DNA from: Halobacillus yeomjeoni
GTDB lineage: Bacteria; Bacillota; Bacilli; Bacillales; Halobacillaceae
Direction: 5' to 3'
Assembly: GCF_020171525.1 (NCBI RefSeq)
Contig: NZ_JAIVAI010000002.1
Coordinates: forward strand, 186,001 to 250,000
DNA length: 64,000 nucleotides
Position numbers and translations under genes: made by a program. Every line of letters starts with the position of its first letter. Within the stretch, counting starts at the first letter, position 1. A model generated the notes under the pieces. That model saw only the letters and a program-made list of their open reading frames with translations. It was not told where the DNA came from and did no database searches. Positions 7,977 to 16,456 of the stretch are shown here, one piece after another.

Positions 7977-9326
7977 TCATCTTCTTAACAAAGACTTTCC
8001 TTTTTCATAGAATACTTTCATTTCTTCTTCAGGTACCAGCGAGCCTCCGGTCGACCAGGCGATGTGAGTCCCATCAATCAGCTGGCTTTCCAGACCATAC
8101 TCTTTCACATAGCCGGATTGCATCAATTTAAGTGGACCGATCAGCCCTGCAGCAGCGGAGGGTTCCACATAGATGCCTTCACGATCCGCAAGCATCGTCA
8201 GCAGCTTGTACAACTCATCATCTTCAATCGTATAAGCCCCTCCGACCAGCTTTTGGCTGATTTCTGTGGCAAACCTTGATGGGCGGCCAACGGCCAGGCC
8301 ATCCGCTTCCGTTTTATTATCTATTCCAAAGTCTTGGACACACAACTTTTCATGCCTCTCTGTCATCATTCCGAGCAGTACGGAAGGAGAGTGTGTAGGC
8401 TCTACAAAAATACAATGTACTGCATCTCCGAAGACCTGCTTCAAACCAAATGCGATGCCTCCAGGAGATCCGCCTACACCACAAGGAAGATAGACGACTA
8501 ACGGGTGTTTTTCATCGACGGTTATTTGTTTTACATCCAATTGAGCTTTCAACCGTAAAGCCGCTACACTATAGCCTAGGAAAAGTGCCTTTGAATCTTC
8601 ATCATCGACAAAGTATCCATTCGGGTCCTCTTCTGTCTTTTCTCTTCCCTGCGTGATGGCTACGCTGAAGTCCCCGTCATATTCATGAACGCGGACACCT
8701 TTTTTGCGCAGAAGGTCTTTTTTCCATTGTTTCGCATCGGAGGACATATGGACATCGACTGTAAACCCGAGCTCCGCGCTGATTGTACCGATACTTAATG
8801 CCAGGTTTCCCGTAGAGCCCACGCCAATCGTGTACTGTTTGAAGAATTGTTTGAACTGGGGTTCAGTGAGTTTTTCATAATTATCTTCTTTTGTGATCAT
8901 CCCGTTTTCCAGAGCCAGTTTTTCTGCAAACTCTAGAACTTCGAACACTCCCCCACGGGCTTTGACGGATCCTGAAATCGGAAGCTCGTGATCACATTTC
9001 AAATAAAATGTTCCCGGTAACGTCTCGTGGTGTTGTTTTTCAAGAGCTTCTTTAAAATGAGAGATTTCACGTAACGGAGATTCAATGATTCCATTCAGTG
9101 GCTTGGTTTCAGGAAATGCTTTCGCTAGGTAGGGAGCAAACCTCTGCCACAACTTTTCAGCTTCAATGATATCCATTTTGGTTAACGGAAACGAGCGATC
9201 CGTCTCTTCCTTTTTCGCAAAGGGATTGATCCATGTCACAGGCTTCAAATCCCGCATCGATTCAATCAATGGATATTCCATCGCCCATTCCTGCATCGTT
9301 TTTCCTTCTATTTTCTTTTGTACCAA
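7977..9326 (-). CDS. dsdA: D-serine ammonia-lyase (D-serine dehydratase)
   Basis: PLP enzyme that converts D-serine to pyruvate and ammonia. The 449-residue length fits DsdA. The Schiff-base lysine is Lys122 in SGSVKARGG; the Gly-rich PLP phosphate loop is GVGSTGNLALS, and the C-terminal ALADREGIYVEPSAAAG region is also typical. Translation starts at TTG 9326, 6 nt after GGAGGG. It stands alone between convergent and divergent neighbours, with no DsdC-type regulator next to it. Confidence 0.92.
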   Translation of the reverse strand: MVQKKIEGKTMQEWAMEYPLIESMRDLKPVTWINPFAKKEETDRSFPLTKMDIIEAEKLWQRFAPYLAKAFPETKPLNGIIESPLREISHFKEALEKQHHETLPGTFYLKCDHELPISGSVKARGGVFEVLEFAEKLALENGMITKEDNYEKLTEPQFKQFFKQYTIGVGSTGNLALSIGTISAELGFTVDVHMSSDAKQWKKDLLRKKGVRVHEYDGDFSVAITQGREKTEEDPNGYFVDDEDSKALFLGYSVAALRLKAQLDVKQITVDEKHPLVVYLPCGVGGSPGGIAFGLKQVFGDAVHCIFVEPTHSPSVLLGMMTERHEKLCVQDFGIDNKTEADGLAVGRPSRFATEISQKLVGGAYTIEDDELYKLLTMLADREGIYVEPSAAAGLIGPLKLMQSGYVKEYGLESQLIDGTHIAWSTGGSLVPEEEMKVFYEKGKSLLRR

Positions 9327-9526
9327 ATCAAACCCTCCTCAATTACGATCTACTTATAAAATTCCCTTGAAACAGCAAATTAATCGACTTGTTTGAATGA
9401 GGTCCTTTATATAGGAGCAGACTCTCACGCGATTGTTCCCCCTTAGAGCAGCAGCCTGTAGAAAACCCTTCCATAAGAATAGTAACACGAATACTCCCAT
9501 ATATTTTCAAAGGGGAGGAATGCCCA

Positions 9527-11008
9527 TTGAAAAATACTCGGGAACAACCTACTGGAAAAATTCAATACCCTTCGGACATGGTTTCCATTATCAAGAACGG
9601 GTTACCTAAAACGGACACACCGAAAAAAGTGCTCATCATCGGGGCAGGTATGGCCGGTCTTGTGGCAGGATCTCTTTTAAAAAAGGCAGGACATGAAATT
9701 GCCATCATTGAAGCAAACGACCGGGTGGGTGGGAGAATTTATACTGACCGAGCCTCTTTTTCTGATGGGGCTTACCTTGATTTCGGTGCGATGAGAATTC
9801 CTGAAAACCATAAGCTCGTCTTTGAGTACATCAAGAAATTCAATCTTCCTTACAACCGATTTTTGAATACATCCCCAAAAGACATCATTTTTGCTAATGG
9901 TGTGAAAACGACAAGAGCCATCTATGAAGAAAATCCTGATATTCTCAACTTCCCTGTAGAACCACACGAGAAAGGAAAAACCGCCGCTGAACTGCTGATT
10001 GAAGCAGTCAAACCTTTTCAAATTTTGTACCAGAACAGCACACCGGAGCAGCAGCAAAACCTGATAGAGAAATTCGATCGATATTCCATTGAAAACTTTT
10101 TGCGATTCAATCCGATCGGCCCCTCCTTGTCTCCGGCTGCCATCCGCTTGGTGAAAGTCATGTTAGGTATTGAAGGGTTTGCGGAATTGTCATTTACGAA
10201 TATCCTCTTCGATATCGTCAATACCGTTTTCAACGAAGACTTGCAGTTTTATGAAATTACAGGCGGCAATGATCAGCTGCCGAAATCTTTTTTGAAAGAA
10301 TTGAAGGATGACATTTATTTCAATGAAAAAGTACTGCGGATTTTTCACCGTGAAGATAAAGTCATCGTACAAACGAGAAACATGAAGTCAGGAGAATTCC
10401 ACACCTTCCACGGCGACTACCTAATCCTTGCGCTGCCGTTTTCCGTGTTTCAATTCATCGAAGTCTCTCCTTACGAGACGTTCTCGTTTGAAAAATGGAA
10501 AGCGATCCGGGAGCTGCATTATGTCGCGGCGGTCAAAGTGGCCATCGAATTCAAGCGGCGGTTCTGGGAGGAGCAAGGATTGGATGGAGCTAATTTGATC
10601 ACAGATTTCCCCAACCGTTTCACCTACACTCCGAGCCCCATGTCGCCTGAACAGACGAGTGGTGTCGTTTTGGCAAGTTACAGCTGGGGGGATAATGCAA
10701 AACTATGGAATGCTCTCTCCGAACAGGAACGGGTAAACCAAGCTCTCCAAGACCTCGCAAAAGTCCATGGAAAAGAGGTTTATGACGAATTTCTAAACGC
10801 CGCCTCCTTTAGTTGGAGTCAAAACCCATACTCCGCTGGGTGCTTCACTTTATTCAAGCCGAACCAAGGAGCATACTTCCCCGAAATCATCAACCGGCCT
10901 GAAGGCAGAATCCATTTTGCCGGAGAACATGCCTCCGACTTTCACGGGTGGATCGAAGGCGCAATCCAGTCCGGTGTGCGTGCAGCACACGAGGTTAACA
11001 ACCGATAA
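9527..11008 (+). CDS. Flavin amine oxidase / L-amino acid oxidase-like protein
   Basis: FAD-dependent oxidase of 493 residues. The dinucleotide-binding fold VLIIGAGMAGLVAGSLL (residues about 35-51) is followed by EANDRVGGRIYT; the C-terminal HFAGEHASDFHGWIEGAI closes the FAD site as in monoamine and L-amino acid oxidases. The closest Bacillus type is the YobN group, whose substrate is uncertain. The start is TTG at 9527, 8 nt after GGGGAGGA; an ATG at 9520 is out of frame and leads to an early stop. No signal peptide, so cytosolic. A repeat composite begins 55 bp downstream, and no ordinary terminator is visible. Confidence 0.88.
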   Translation: MKNTREQPTGKIQYPSDMVSIIKNGLPKTDTPKKVLIIGAGMAGLVAGSLLKKAGHEIAIIEANDRVGGRIYTDRASFSDGAYLDFGAMRIPENHKLVFEYIKKFNLPYNRFLNTSPKDIIFANGVKTTRAIYEENPDILNFPVEPHEKGKTAAELLIEAVKPFQILYQNSTPEQQQNLIEKFDRYSIENFLRFNPIGPSLSPAAIRLVKVMLGIEGFAELSFTNILFDIVNTVFNEDLQFYEITGGNDQLPKSFLKELKDDIYFNEKVLRIFHREDKVIVQTRNMKSGEFHTFHGDYLILALPFSVFQFIEVSPYETFSFEKWKAIRELHYVAAVKVAIEFKRRFWEEQGLDGANLITDFPNRFTYTPSPMSPEQTSGVVLASYSWGDNAKLWNALSEQERVNQALQDLAKVHGKEVYDEFLNAASFSWSQNPYSAGCFTLFKPNQGAYFPEIINRPEGRIHFAGEHASDFHGWIEGAIQSGVRAAHEVNNR

Positions 11009-11141
11009 TACGAACCAGATACCACTCACAAGTCCAAGCGGTATCCCCCTTCCCTTTCACAAAAGGCTCTGTCTGTTATTGCTTGGTGTTGTTATTTCAC
11101 CTAGAAGCTTGTATCCGCTCTTTCTGTCTTGAAATTTGTAT

Positions 11142-11265
11142 GAGGCGGCCTTTTAGAATGACTCCCTTTCCGTGGGGTACCGTGAGCCTCCTCAGGCTGC
11201 GCCTTCCGGGGTCTCACGATGTACCTTTATCCCACAGGAGTGTCGCCATTCTAAAAGGCCGCCTC
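11142..11265 (-). repeat. Hairpin repeat unit A
   Basis: Bounded by a perfect 19-bp inverted repeat (GAGGCGGCCTTTTAGAATG and its complement). The interior carries family motifs CTCCCTTTCCGTGGG, GAGCCTCCTCAGG, CCGGGGTCTCAC and CCACAGGAGTGTCG. One of its arms, with flank, reappears at 16.3 kb. Confidence 0.85.
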
Positions 11266-11322
11266 TTCAAAATAGAAGGGTCAGAAAGGCCACAACCGAA
11301 GTCCGTTACACCAACTACGAAC

Positions 11323-11444
11323 GGGATGGCAGGGAAAACAGGTAGACTCCTGCGGGAAAAAGGAACAAGGTGAGACCCCGGAGAACGAAGTTCGAGGAGA
11401 CTCAGCGTTCCCCGCGGAAAGCGGACTGTTTTCCCTGCCATCCC
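11323..11444 (+). repeat. Hairpin repeat unit B
   Basis: Bounded by a perfect 19-bp inverted repeat of different sequence (GGGATGGCAGGGAAAACAG). The interior matches unit A in reverse: GACTCCTGCGGGA, GAGACCCCGGAG, GAGGAGACTCAGCG, CCGCGGAAAGCGGA. Same family, opposite orientation, independent stem arms. Confidence 0.85.
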
Positions 11445-11643
11445 ATGCTCTGAGTAAATAACGGACCGAACACCTAATCCCAGACAGGGACTATTTAGTA
11501 ATCGTTCAAAATATCAACAACAGACTTTAACAGAGCCTTACAAAAAGAAAAAAGTCCATATGAAACCCCTCTTCCCTTCCAACCCATACCTTCACTCACT
11601 TCTCGGAATAGAATATAAGACTATGGCTTTGGGAGGTGAAAAG

Positions 11644-12087
11644 ATGCAGAAATTTTTCGCAAAGCTTAAAGGAAAAAATGAAGTGCCGGATCCCGTATTC
11701 ACTGAAGCATTCGGGGTCGCTAAGTTCGTAACGAACCGACGCGGGAATAAGATCAAATTCTTTCTTGAAGTAGAGTTGTTGGATAACTTTGTCCAAGCTC
11801 ACATCCACTTCGGAGGAAAGAGAGAAAACGGACCGGTTTTGGCTTTTCTTTTCGGGGCTGATGTCGCAACACTGACGGAACAAAACGGAATCACGACACG
11901 AAGAGGAGTCGTGACAGGAGTCATCAAAGACGAAGACATCGAGGACAACGACCTCGGAGTAAAATGTGTTGAAGACCTTCTTGAACTGATGACCAAAGGG
12001 CTCACATACGTGAATGTTCATACAGAACAAAACCCTGCAGGAGAAATCCGTGGGCAGATCATGCCGTTGTATCAAGACCGATACTAA
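11644..12087 (+). CDS. CHRD-domain protein
   Basis: A 147-residue protein that is essentially one CHRD domain (a beta-rich module first seen in chordin). Family marks are AHIHFGGKRENGPVLAFL in the middle and VNVHTEQNPAGEIRGQI near the end. No signal peptide is seen, which is unusual since many CHRD proteins are secreted. ATG at 11644 follows GGGAGGTGAAAAG; a longer frame from 11560 starts within the flank of the repeat and has no ribosome site. Role unknown. Confidence 0.85.
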   Translation: MQKFFAKLKGKNEVPDPVFTEAFGVAKFVTNRRGNKIKFFLEVELLDNFVQAHIHFGGKRENGPVLAFLFGADVATLTEQNGITTRRGVVTGVIKDEDIEDNDLGVKCVEDLLELMTKGLTYVNVHTEQNPAGEIRGQIMPLYQDRY

Positions 12088-12437
12088 TAGTATATACCGG
12101 TTCTTTACGAGCCGGTTATTTTTATGTCATCCCCTTTACATATATTACAGGGGGGAGCTTTTCAAAAAGACTGTCAATCTATAAAAACTAGTAATTGTAT
12201 CTTTTGAAGTAAATGATTTCCTATAAAATCATTAGATGCTCATCTTTCTATAATAGAAACAGCAGCTCCCTTCACTACCCTGAATCATTCATTTTTTCTA
12301 CTTCACTGCCCCCGCAGGATCCATTCTCAAGTTGTCACTCCTCCTTCATTTACCAGAATCATCCTCTTTTGTTACAAAAAACGGATGGTAGGATGAAGTT
12401 GTTGAAAAACACAAAATTTTTCAAGGAGGATTTCAAC
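12088..12437. other. 350-bp gap between CHRD and CAP genes
   Basis: Contains the CHRD terminator, an AT-rich stretch with an 8-bp inverted repeat AATGATTT/AAATCATT (12212-12233), and a TATAAT at about 12249. The rest is an untranslated leader to the CAP gene; no further gene or known RNA is visible. Confidence 0.5.
12096..12125 (+). terminator. Terminator of the CHRD gene
   Basis: ACCGGTTC and GAGCCGGT pair (one wobble) over a 5-nt loop and are followed by TATTTTTAT. Confidence 0.75.
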
Positions 12438-13199
12438 ATGAAATTCAAATCTCTTATTCTAGCAGGTGCAACAGCTTTCGCTTTACTAGCATCCCCTGCT
12501 GCATCACTAGCTTCAACAGATTCAGAAACATCTGTTCACGTAAATCAAGAACAGATCTCATTCGATCAAGTCGTGAACTGGATGAATACAAATAAATTGG
12601 ATGTGAACGCACAAATCCAGTCCTTTGACCTTTCTTCTTTCTTCGAGCAGTTCCAGGTAGAACAGACACCTTCTAAGGAAAAGCCTGAAGAAAAACAAGA
12701 TGCAGTCAAAGAACCAAAAGCCGAGGAACAAGCAGAACCACAAGCTGAGCCAAAAGCAGATGTACAACAAAAACAAGAAATGAATCAAGATGCAGGCACA
12801 CAAACAGAAACAAACGCAGAAGTAAGCGCATTTGAAAAGGAAGTCGTTGAATTGACCAACCAGGAACGCGCAAAACAGGGGCTATCCCCATTGAAACTCG
12901 ATACTGAGCTAAGCGCAGTGGCTGAAGACAAATCATTGGATATGCAGCAAAACAACTACTTTTCTCACAACAGCCCGACTTACGGCTCCCCTTTTGATAT
13001 GATGAAAGCCTATGGCATCGACTACCGTACGGCTGGTGAAAATATTGCAATGGGACAAACATCTCCACCACAAGTCGTAAATGGATGGATGAACAGTGAA
13101 GGTCACCGTAAAAATATCATGAACCCTGACTTCACTCACATCGGTGTCGGCCATGTAGAAAACGGAAACTATTGGACGCAAATGTTTATTGGAAAATAA
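12438..13199 (+). CDS. Secreted CAP/SCP-domain protein (YkwD-like)
   Basis: A 253-residue exported protein. A signal peptide (about 1-26, ending ASLASTD) is followed by a helical stretch, a Glu/Lys/Pro/Gln-rich linker (about residues 75-130) and a C-terminal CAP domain. CAP motifs are ELTNQERAKQGLSPL, YFSHNSPTYGSPFDM, AGENIAMG and GWMNSEGHRKNIMNP, containing the conserved His and Glu residues of the family cleft. Family members in Bacillus are extracellular and of unknown biochemical role. The ATG at 12438 follows AAGGAGGATTTCAAC; the upstream in-frame extension to 12213 has no signal sequence and is rejected. Confidence 0.9.
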   Translation: MKFKSLILAGATAFALLASPAASLASTDSETSVHVNQEQISFDQVVNWMNTNKLDVNAQIQSFDLSSFFEQFQVEQTPSKEKPEEKQDAVKEPKAEEQAEPQAEPKADVQQKQEMNQDAGTQTETNAEVSAFEKEVVELTNQERAKQGLSPLKLDTELSAVAEDKSLDMQQNNYFSHNSPTYGSPFDMMKAYGIDYRTAGENIAMGQTSPPQVVNGWMNSEGHRKNIMNPDFTHIGVGHVENGNYWTQMFIGK

Positions 13200-13214
13200 C
13201 ACATGATTCTTCAC

Positions 13215-13248
13215 CTGCCAGGGGGATGTCCCTTGGCAGTTTTTTTAT
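13215..13248 (+). terminator. Terminator of the CAP gene
   Basis: CTGCCA-GGG and CCC-TTGGCAG form the stem, followed by seven T. Confidence 0.85.
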
Positions 13249-13377
13249 TCTCCACCTTTTTTCCTTGTATCCCCCTATGGAATAGGAACATAGATTGACT
13301 TTCTTCACAATAGGTTTACCCATCTTTATTTTGGTGGAATTTCTTAATGTAACCAAATAAAGGAAGGTGGTTTTTTC

Positions 13378-14010
13378 ATGAAACGGTGGGTTTTCTTATT
13401 CGCAATTGCAACGCTTGCTCTCGTCCTCAGCGCTTGTGGAAGCAGCAGTGAAACAGACTCTTCGTCTACACAGAATGAAACAGAGTCGACTACGGGAGAA
13501 ACCAATTCGGAGTACAGTGAAAACGAAGAATCCGGAAGCGATGAAAGCGAAGAAATGAGTGAAGAAATGCAGGTAACCCTGAAAAATGCGGATGGAAATG
13601 AAGTGGCGACAGCGATACTGAAAGAGGATGATAATGGTGTAGAAATTGACCTGAATGGAACGGATCTTCCTGAAGGCACACACGGATTCCACATACATGA
13701 AACAGGTTCCTGTGAAGCTCCTGATTTTAAATCTGCCGGTGGTCACTTCAATCCAACGAATGCCAGTCACGGGACTGAAACTGAGGATGGTCCGCATGCC
13801 GGAGACCTTCCGAATATCGAAGTAAGTTCAGATGGTATGGTCCAAACAACGGTGAACGCAGATATGGTGACATTGAAGCCCGAACAGGACAACTCTTTAC
13901 TTAAAGAAGAAGGAACAGCCCTGGTTATTCACGCCGGCGCTGACGATAAAACATCCCAGCCATCCGGTGATGCAGGTGAACGAATCGCCTGTGGTGTGAT
14001 TGGGGAATAA
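13378..14010 (+). CDS. sodC: Lipoprotein Cu/Zn superoxide dismutase
   Basis: Extracytoplasmic, lipid-anchored SodC of 210 residues. Signal peptide with lipobox LSAC (Cys20), then an acidic Ser/Thr/Glu linker to about residue 58, then the SOD fold. All metal ligands can be seen: GFHIHE (two Cu His), GGHFNP (bridging His), ASHG and GPHAGDLPN (Zn His, His, Asp), VIHAGADD (last Cu His). The active-site Arg is in GERIACGV and the disulfide Cys pair in GSCE and IACG. The B. subtilis paralogue YojM is known to lack Cu ligands, so this one is more likely to be an active enzyme. Single-gene unit. Confidence 0.92.
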   Translation: MKRWVFLFAIATLALVLSACGSSSETDSSSTQNETESTTGETNSEYSENEESGSDESEEMSEEMQVTLKNADGNEVATAILKEDDNGVEIDLNGTDLPEGTHGFHIHETGSCEAPDFKSAGGHFNPTNASHGTETEDGPHAGDLPNIEVSSDGMVQTTVNADMVTLKPEQDNSLLKEEGTALVIHAGADDKTSQPSGDAGERIACGVIGE

Positions 14011-14019
14011 CATACTAAG

Positions 14020-14046
14020 GACTCTGGACATCCAGAGTCTTTTTTA
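14020..14046 (+). terminator. Terminator of sodC
   Basis: GACTCTGGA and TCCAGAGTC form a tight stem, followed by TTTTTTA. Confidence 0.88.
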
Positions 14047-14104
14047 ATGGACTGATATGAGCTGATTCACTGAACTTAAGTACAATCATGTCTTCTACCT
14101 TTCA

Positions 14105-14446
14105 TTACTCTCCTGTCTGCAGAAGATATCTCTTTGCCTTTCCGTTATGTTCCACTATGAGTATAGGGGATTTTTCTTTGGTCCGAAAAATCCCGGCACC
14201 CACGGAAGCTTTTGTTGCCATCCCTTTTTGTACTTCTCCTATTTTCTTTCCTTTTTGATAGTTTCTTTCTTCTATCCAATCCACACCATGCTTATAGACC
14301 TTCCCATCCTCTAACTCTATAATGTCAGCATTAGAATTACCCTTTAAAACTCGCTCACTGGACAACGCTCCACCTTCACCTGCACCCGGGTAACACCCAG
14401 ATAATAGAAAGCTTAGGAAGGTCAAAATCATTACTGTATACTTCAA
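14105..14446 (-). CDS. Small lipoprotein of unknown function
   Basis: About 113 residues with a lipoprotein signal: a short hydrophobic helix ending in LLSGC. The mature part has no family I recognise; it contains VLKGNSNADIIELEDGKVYKHG-like beta segments. Start is taken as TTG at 14446, 7 nt after GGAGG; an upstream TTG would place the ribosome site within the gene. The downstream end faces sodC. Confidence 0.65.
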   Translation of the reverse strand: MKYTVMILTFLSFLLSGCYPGAGEGGALSSERVLKGNSNADIIELEDGKVYKHGVDWIEERNYQKGKKIGEVQKGMATKASVGAGIFRTKEKSPILIVEHNGKAKRYLLQTGE

Positions 14447-14488
14447 TATCAACCCTCCTTCCCTCAAATCTTACAATATACCCTTTAT

Positions 14489-14782
14489 CTATCCTTCAAA
14501 ATACACAGCCAACAAAAAACCCACCATAAAAGCAGAAACCACAAAGGCAAGGATGGTAATGACAACTTTTAGCTTTGTAGACACCTCTTTGAACCTTCCG
14601 AATAAATCACCGGTTAATTTGAAATATGACAGGACTGCCATCAACAGGATGACCGCCCTTACAAGGTCTGAATGACTGAAATCACTGATTGGTTTTCTGA
14701 AATGATCATTCGCATAGAAGTAAGTTAATTGAAAAATGAAATGTAGGAAACAATTGTATAAGAAAAAATTCATGACATTCAC
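14489..14782 (-). CDS. Small membrane protein of unknown function
   Basis: 97 residues with hydrophobic segments near residues 5-22, 42-55 and 72-92, so two or three helices. Likely cotranscribed with the lipoprotein 42 bp downstream. The GTG start has only a weak ribosome site (AGAGGACGG, distant), so the start could be the nearby ATG at 14773. No family recognised. Confidence 0.5.
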   Translation of the reverse strand: MNVMNFFLYNCFLHFIFQLTYFYANDHFRKPISDFSHSDLVRAVILLMAVLSYFKLTGDLFGRFKEVSTKLKVVITILAFVVSAFMVGFLLAVYFEG

Positions 14783-14856
14783 GTAAGCGCACCCGTCCTC
14801 TTTTGTTCAACTATATCCATCCTATCGTTCATTTTGAAAACATCAACCCTACCAAG

Positions 14857-14891
14857 AATAAAGAAGGACGCTGCATCAAGCAGCGCCCTTC
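14857..14891 (-). terminator. Terminator of the DAACS transporter gene
   Basis: Minus strand: AAGGGCGCTGC and GCAGCGTCCTT pair with one mismatch, followed by CTTTATTC. Confidence 0.75.
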
Positions 14892-14924
14892 AATATCTCT
14901 TATCTTCCACTCAACGATTTAAAT

Positions 14925-16157
14925 TCAACCAGCCACTCTTTCTTCTTTCCAATCCTTTTCTGAGCGATCGATGACTGTCGTCCCGACTAAATCACCGGTC
15001 ACATTCAAAGCGGTCGCTCCCATTCCGACCAGCACATCGACAGCGGTCAGTAGTGCAACAGCTTCCATCGGTAAGCCGACTTGTGCAAAAACAGTGGCAA
15101 TCATGATGATTCCGGCACCTGGAACACCGGCAGTACCTACAGAAGCAAGCGTTCCTATGATGACGATTTGGATGATCGACCCGAAACTTAACGGATCTCC
15201 TACGACATTAGCAGCAAACACGGCAGATACAGCAATCCGAATCGCTGCACCGTCCATATTGATGGTTGCACCTAATGGCAGACTGAAGCCGTATAAACTC
15301 TTCTTCAGGTTCAACTTTTTAGCGGCATTCAACGTGACAGGCAATGTTCCTGAACTACTCTGCGTGACAAACGCTGTCAGCATAGGAGTTCGCGCTTCAC
15401 GGAAAAATTGAGCAGGGGAATTTTTCGTCACAAGAAGGAACCCGATATAAAACAGAAGTTGTACAAAGATCCCGATATAAAGAACCCCGATGAACCCTCC
15501 GAGAGACAATAACGTATCCGTCCCTTGCGTACCGACGATTTTAGCGACAATGGCTAAAATACCGATCGGAATATACTGCAGAATACCTTTCATGACCGTG
15601 AGCGTCACTTCATTCAAAGCTTCCACTCCCCGGTACAACCGGTTCCCGATTTCTTTATACTGTTGACTCGAACGCAGATAAGAAATGGCAATGCCGAAGA
15701 CGATTGCTGTAAAAATGATCCCGAGCAGATTCATTTCTGAAAAAGCTGTCACGATATTGGTCGGGACAATATTCAAAAGGACGCTTGAAAGCCCTGGATT
15801 GTCCGGAACCTCAAAGCTTTCACTTCCTGTGAGTGAAAGACCTGCCCCAGGATTGAAGAGCTTGGCGATCAGCACACCGACCATAAGGGCGAACGCCGAA
15901 GTAGCCAGGTAATAGAGGAAAACCTTTCCTCCCTTGCGTCCAAGACTGCCAATATTCGTTTGATTGACTCCTACGATGACGGTGAACAAAATTAACGGTA
16001 CGATGATGAACTTAAGCAATCGAATCATCAGGTCACCGAACGGCTGTAATACAGCAGCGTCACTTCCGAAAACTAAACCTACAATAACGCCCAATATGAG
16101 TGCTGCGGTAATCTTTTTTATCAAAGATAATTCCACGTATTTCTTGAAGATGGACAT
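14925..16157 (-). CDS. Dicarboxylate/amino acid:cation symporter (DAACS family)
   Basis: 410 residues, about eight helices plus two re-entrant hairpins, as in GltPh-type transporters. The hairpin-1 serine motif QSSSGTLPVTL, helix-7 motif INMDGAAI and hairpin-2 GVPGAGII are intact, so sodium-coupled transport is expected. In helix 8, however, the sequence GMGATALNVTGDL has Ala381 where acidic-substrate members carry Arg, and Gly378 where amino-acid members carry Asp (alignment by eye to the invariant NVxGD). Glutamate or aspartate are therefore unlikely substrates; a neutral or non-amino-acid substrate is possible. Start ATG with AAGGAGAG upstream. Confidence 0.9.
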   Translation of the reverse strand: MSIFKKYVELSLIKKITAALILGVIVGLVFGSDAAVLQPFGDLMIRLLKFIIVPLILFTVIVGVNQTNIGSLGRKGGKVFLYYLATSAFALMVGVLIAKLFNPGAGLSLTGSESFEVPDNPGLSSVLLNIVPTNIVTAFSEMNLLGIIFTAIVFGIAISYLRSSQQYKEIGNRLYRGVEALNEVTLTVMKGILQYIPIGILAIVAKIVGTQGTDTLLSLGGFIGVLYIGIFVQLLFYIGFLLVTKNSPAQFFREARTPMLTAFVTQSSSGTLPVTLNAAKKLNLKKSLYGFSLPLGATINMDGAAIRIAVSAVFAANVVGDPLSFGSIIQIVIIGTLASVGTAGVPGAGIIMIATVFAQVGLPMEAVALLTAVDVLVGMGATALNVTGDLVGTTVIDRSEKDWKEERVAG

Positions 16158-16274
16158 GACCGTTCTCTCCTTTTATATCATTTAATTCCTATGAATTTAG
16201 TAAGCATTGAATTACAATCTATCTGATTTTTGTCCTGGTGTCAAAAACAAAGTTTATGAGTCTGTTTAAGGATA

Positions 16275-16392
16275 GGCCTGAGGAGGATCAAGGTCCCCCA
16301 CGGAAAGGGAGTCATTCTAAAAGGCCGCCTCACACAAATTACAGGACAGAAAGAGCTTATATGAGCTCACATGTGCAATAACAGAGCTTTCA
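16275..16392 (+). repeat. Truncated copy of the hairpin repeat (copy C)
   Basis: Matches the reverse complement of the left half of unit A at 11.1 kb: GCCTGAGGAGG, CCCACGGAAAGGGAGTC, then the same arm CATTCTAAAAGGCCGCCTC (16313-16331) and flank (CACAAATT..GGACAGAAAGAGC..CAATAACAGAGC). The other half and arm are missing. Confidence 0.8.
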
Positions 16393-16410
16393 ATAAAATT
16401 TCCGGACATA

Positions 16411-16450
16411 AAAAACGCCGGTTCAAGGATATACCCTGGAACCAGCGTGT
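16411..16450 (-). terminator. Terminator of the Z1-domain gene
   Basis: Minus strand: ACGCTGGTTCCAGGG and CCTTGAACCGGCGT pair with mismatches and are followed by TTTTTTATG. Confidence 0.78.
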
Positions 16451-16456
16451 TTATTT

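Larger units (their letters stand above)
11063..11539. repeat. Composite palindromic repeat, two inverted units with matching outer ends
   Basis: A 477-bp block starts with AAGGCTCTGT and ends with ACAGAGCCTT, its exact reverse complement, and is flanked on both sides by ACAA (11059-11062 and 11540-11543), a possible 4-bp target duplication. It holds two hairpin units in opposite orientation (11142-11265 and 11323-11444). There is no transposase gene inside; short open frames crossing it follow the repeat and are not genes. It looks like a non-autonomous mobile element (MITE-like), but that is inference. Confidence 0.7.

Noticed and set aside
11083-11441. Two open frames inside the repeat block
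   Set aside because: They follow the palindromic repeat on both strands and have no ribosome site; such frames appear wherever this repeat lies.
11063-11539. CRISPR array
   Set aside because: Only two repeat units in opposite orientation, no regular spacers and no cas genes.
11063-11539. Complete insertion sequence
   Set aside because: Inverted ends and a possible target duplication are present, but there is no transposase frame; at most a non-autonomous element.
12213-12437. N-terminal extension of the CAP-domain protein
   Set aside because: It would place a signal peptide 75 residues into the chain; a strong ribosome site precedes ATG at 12438.
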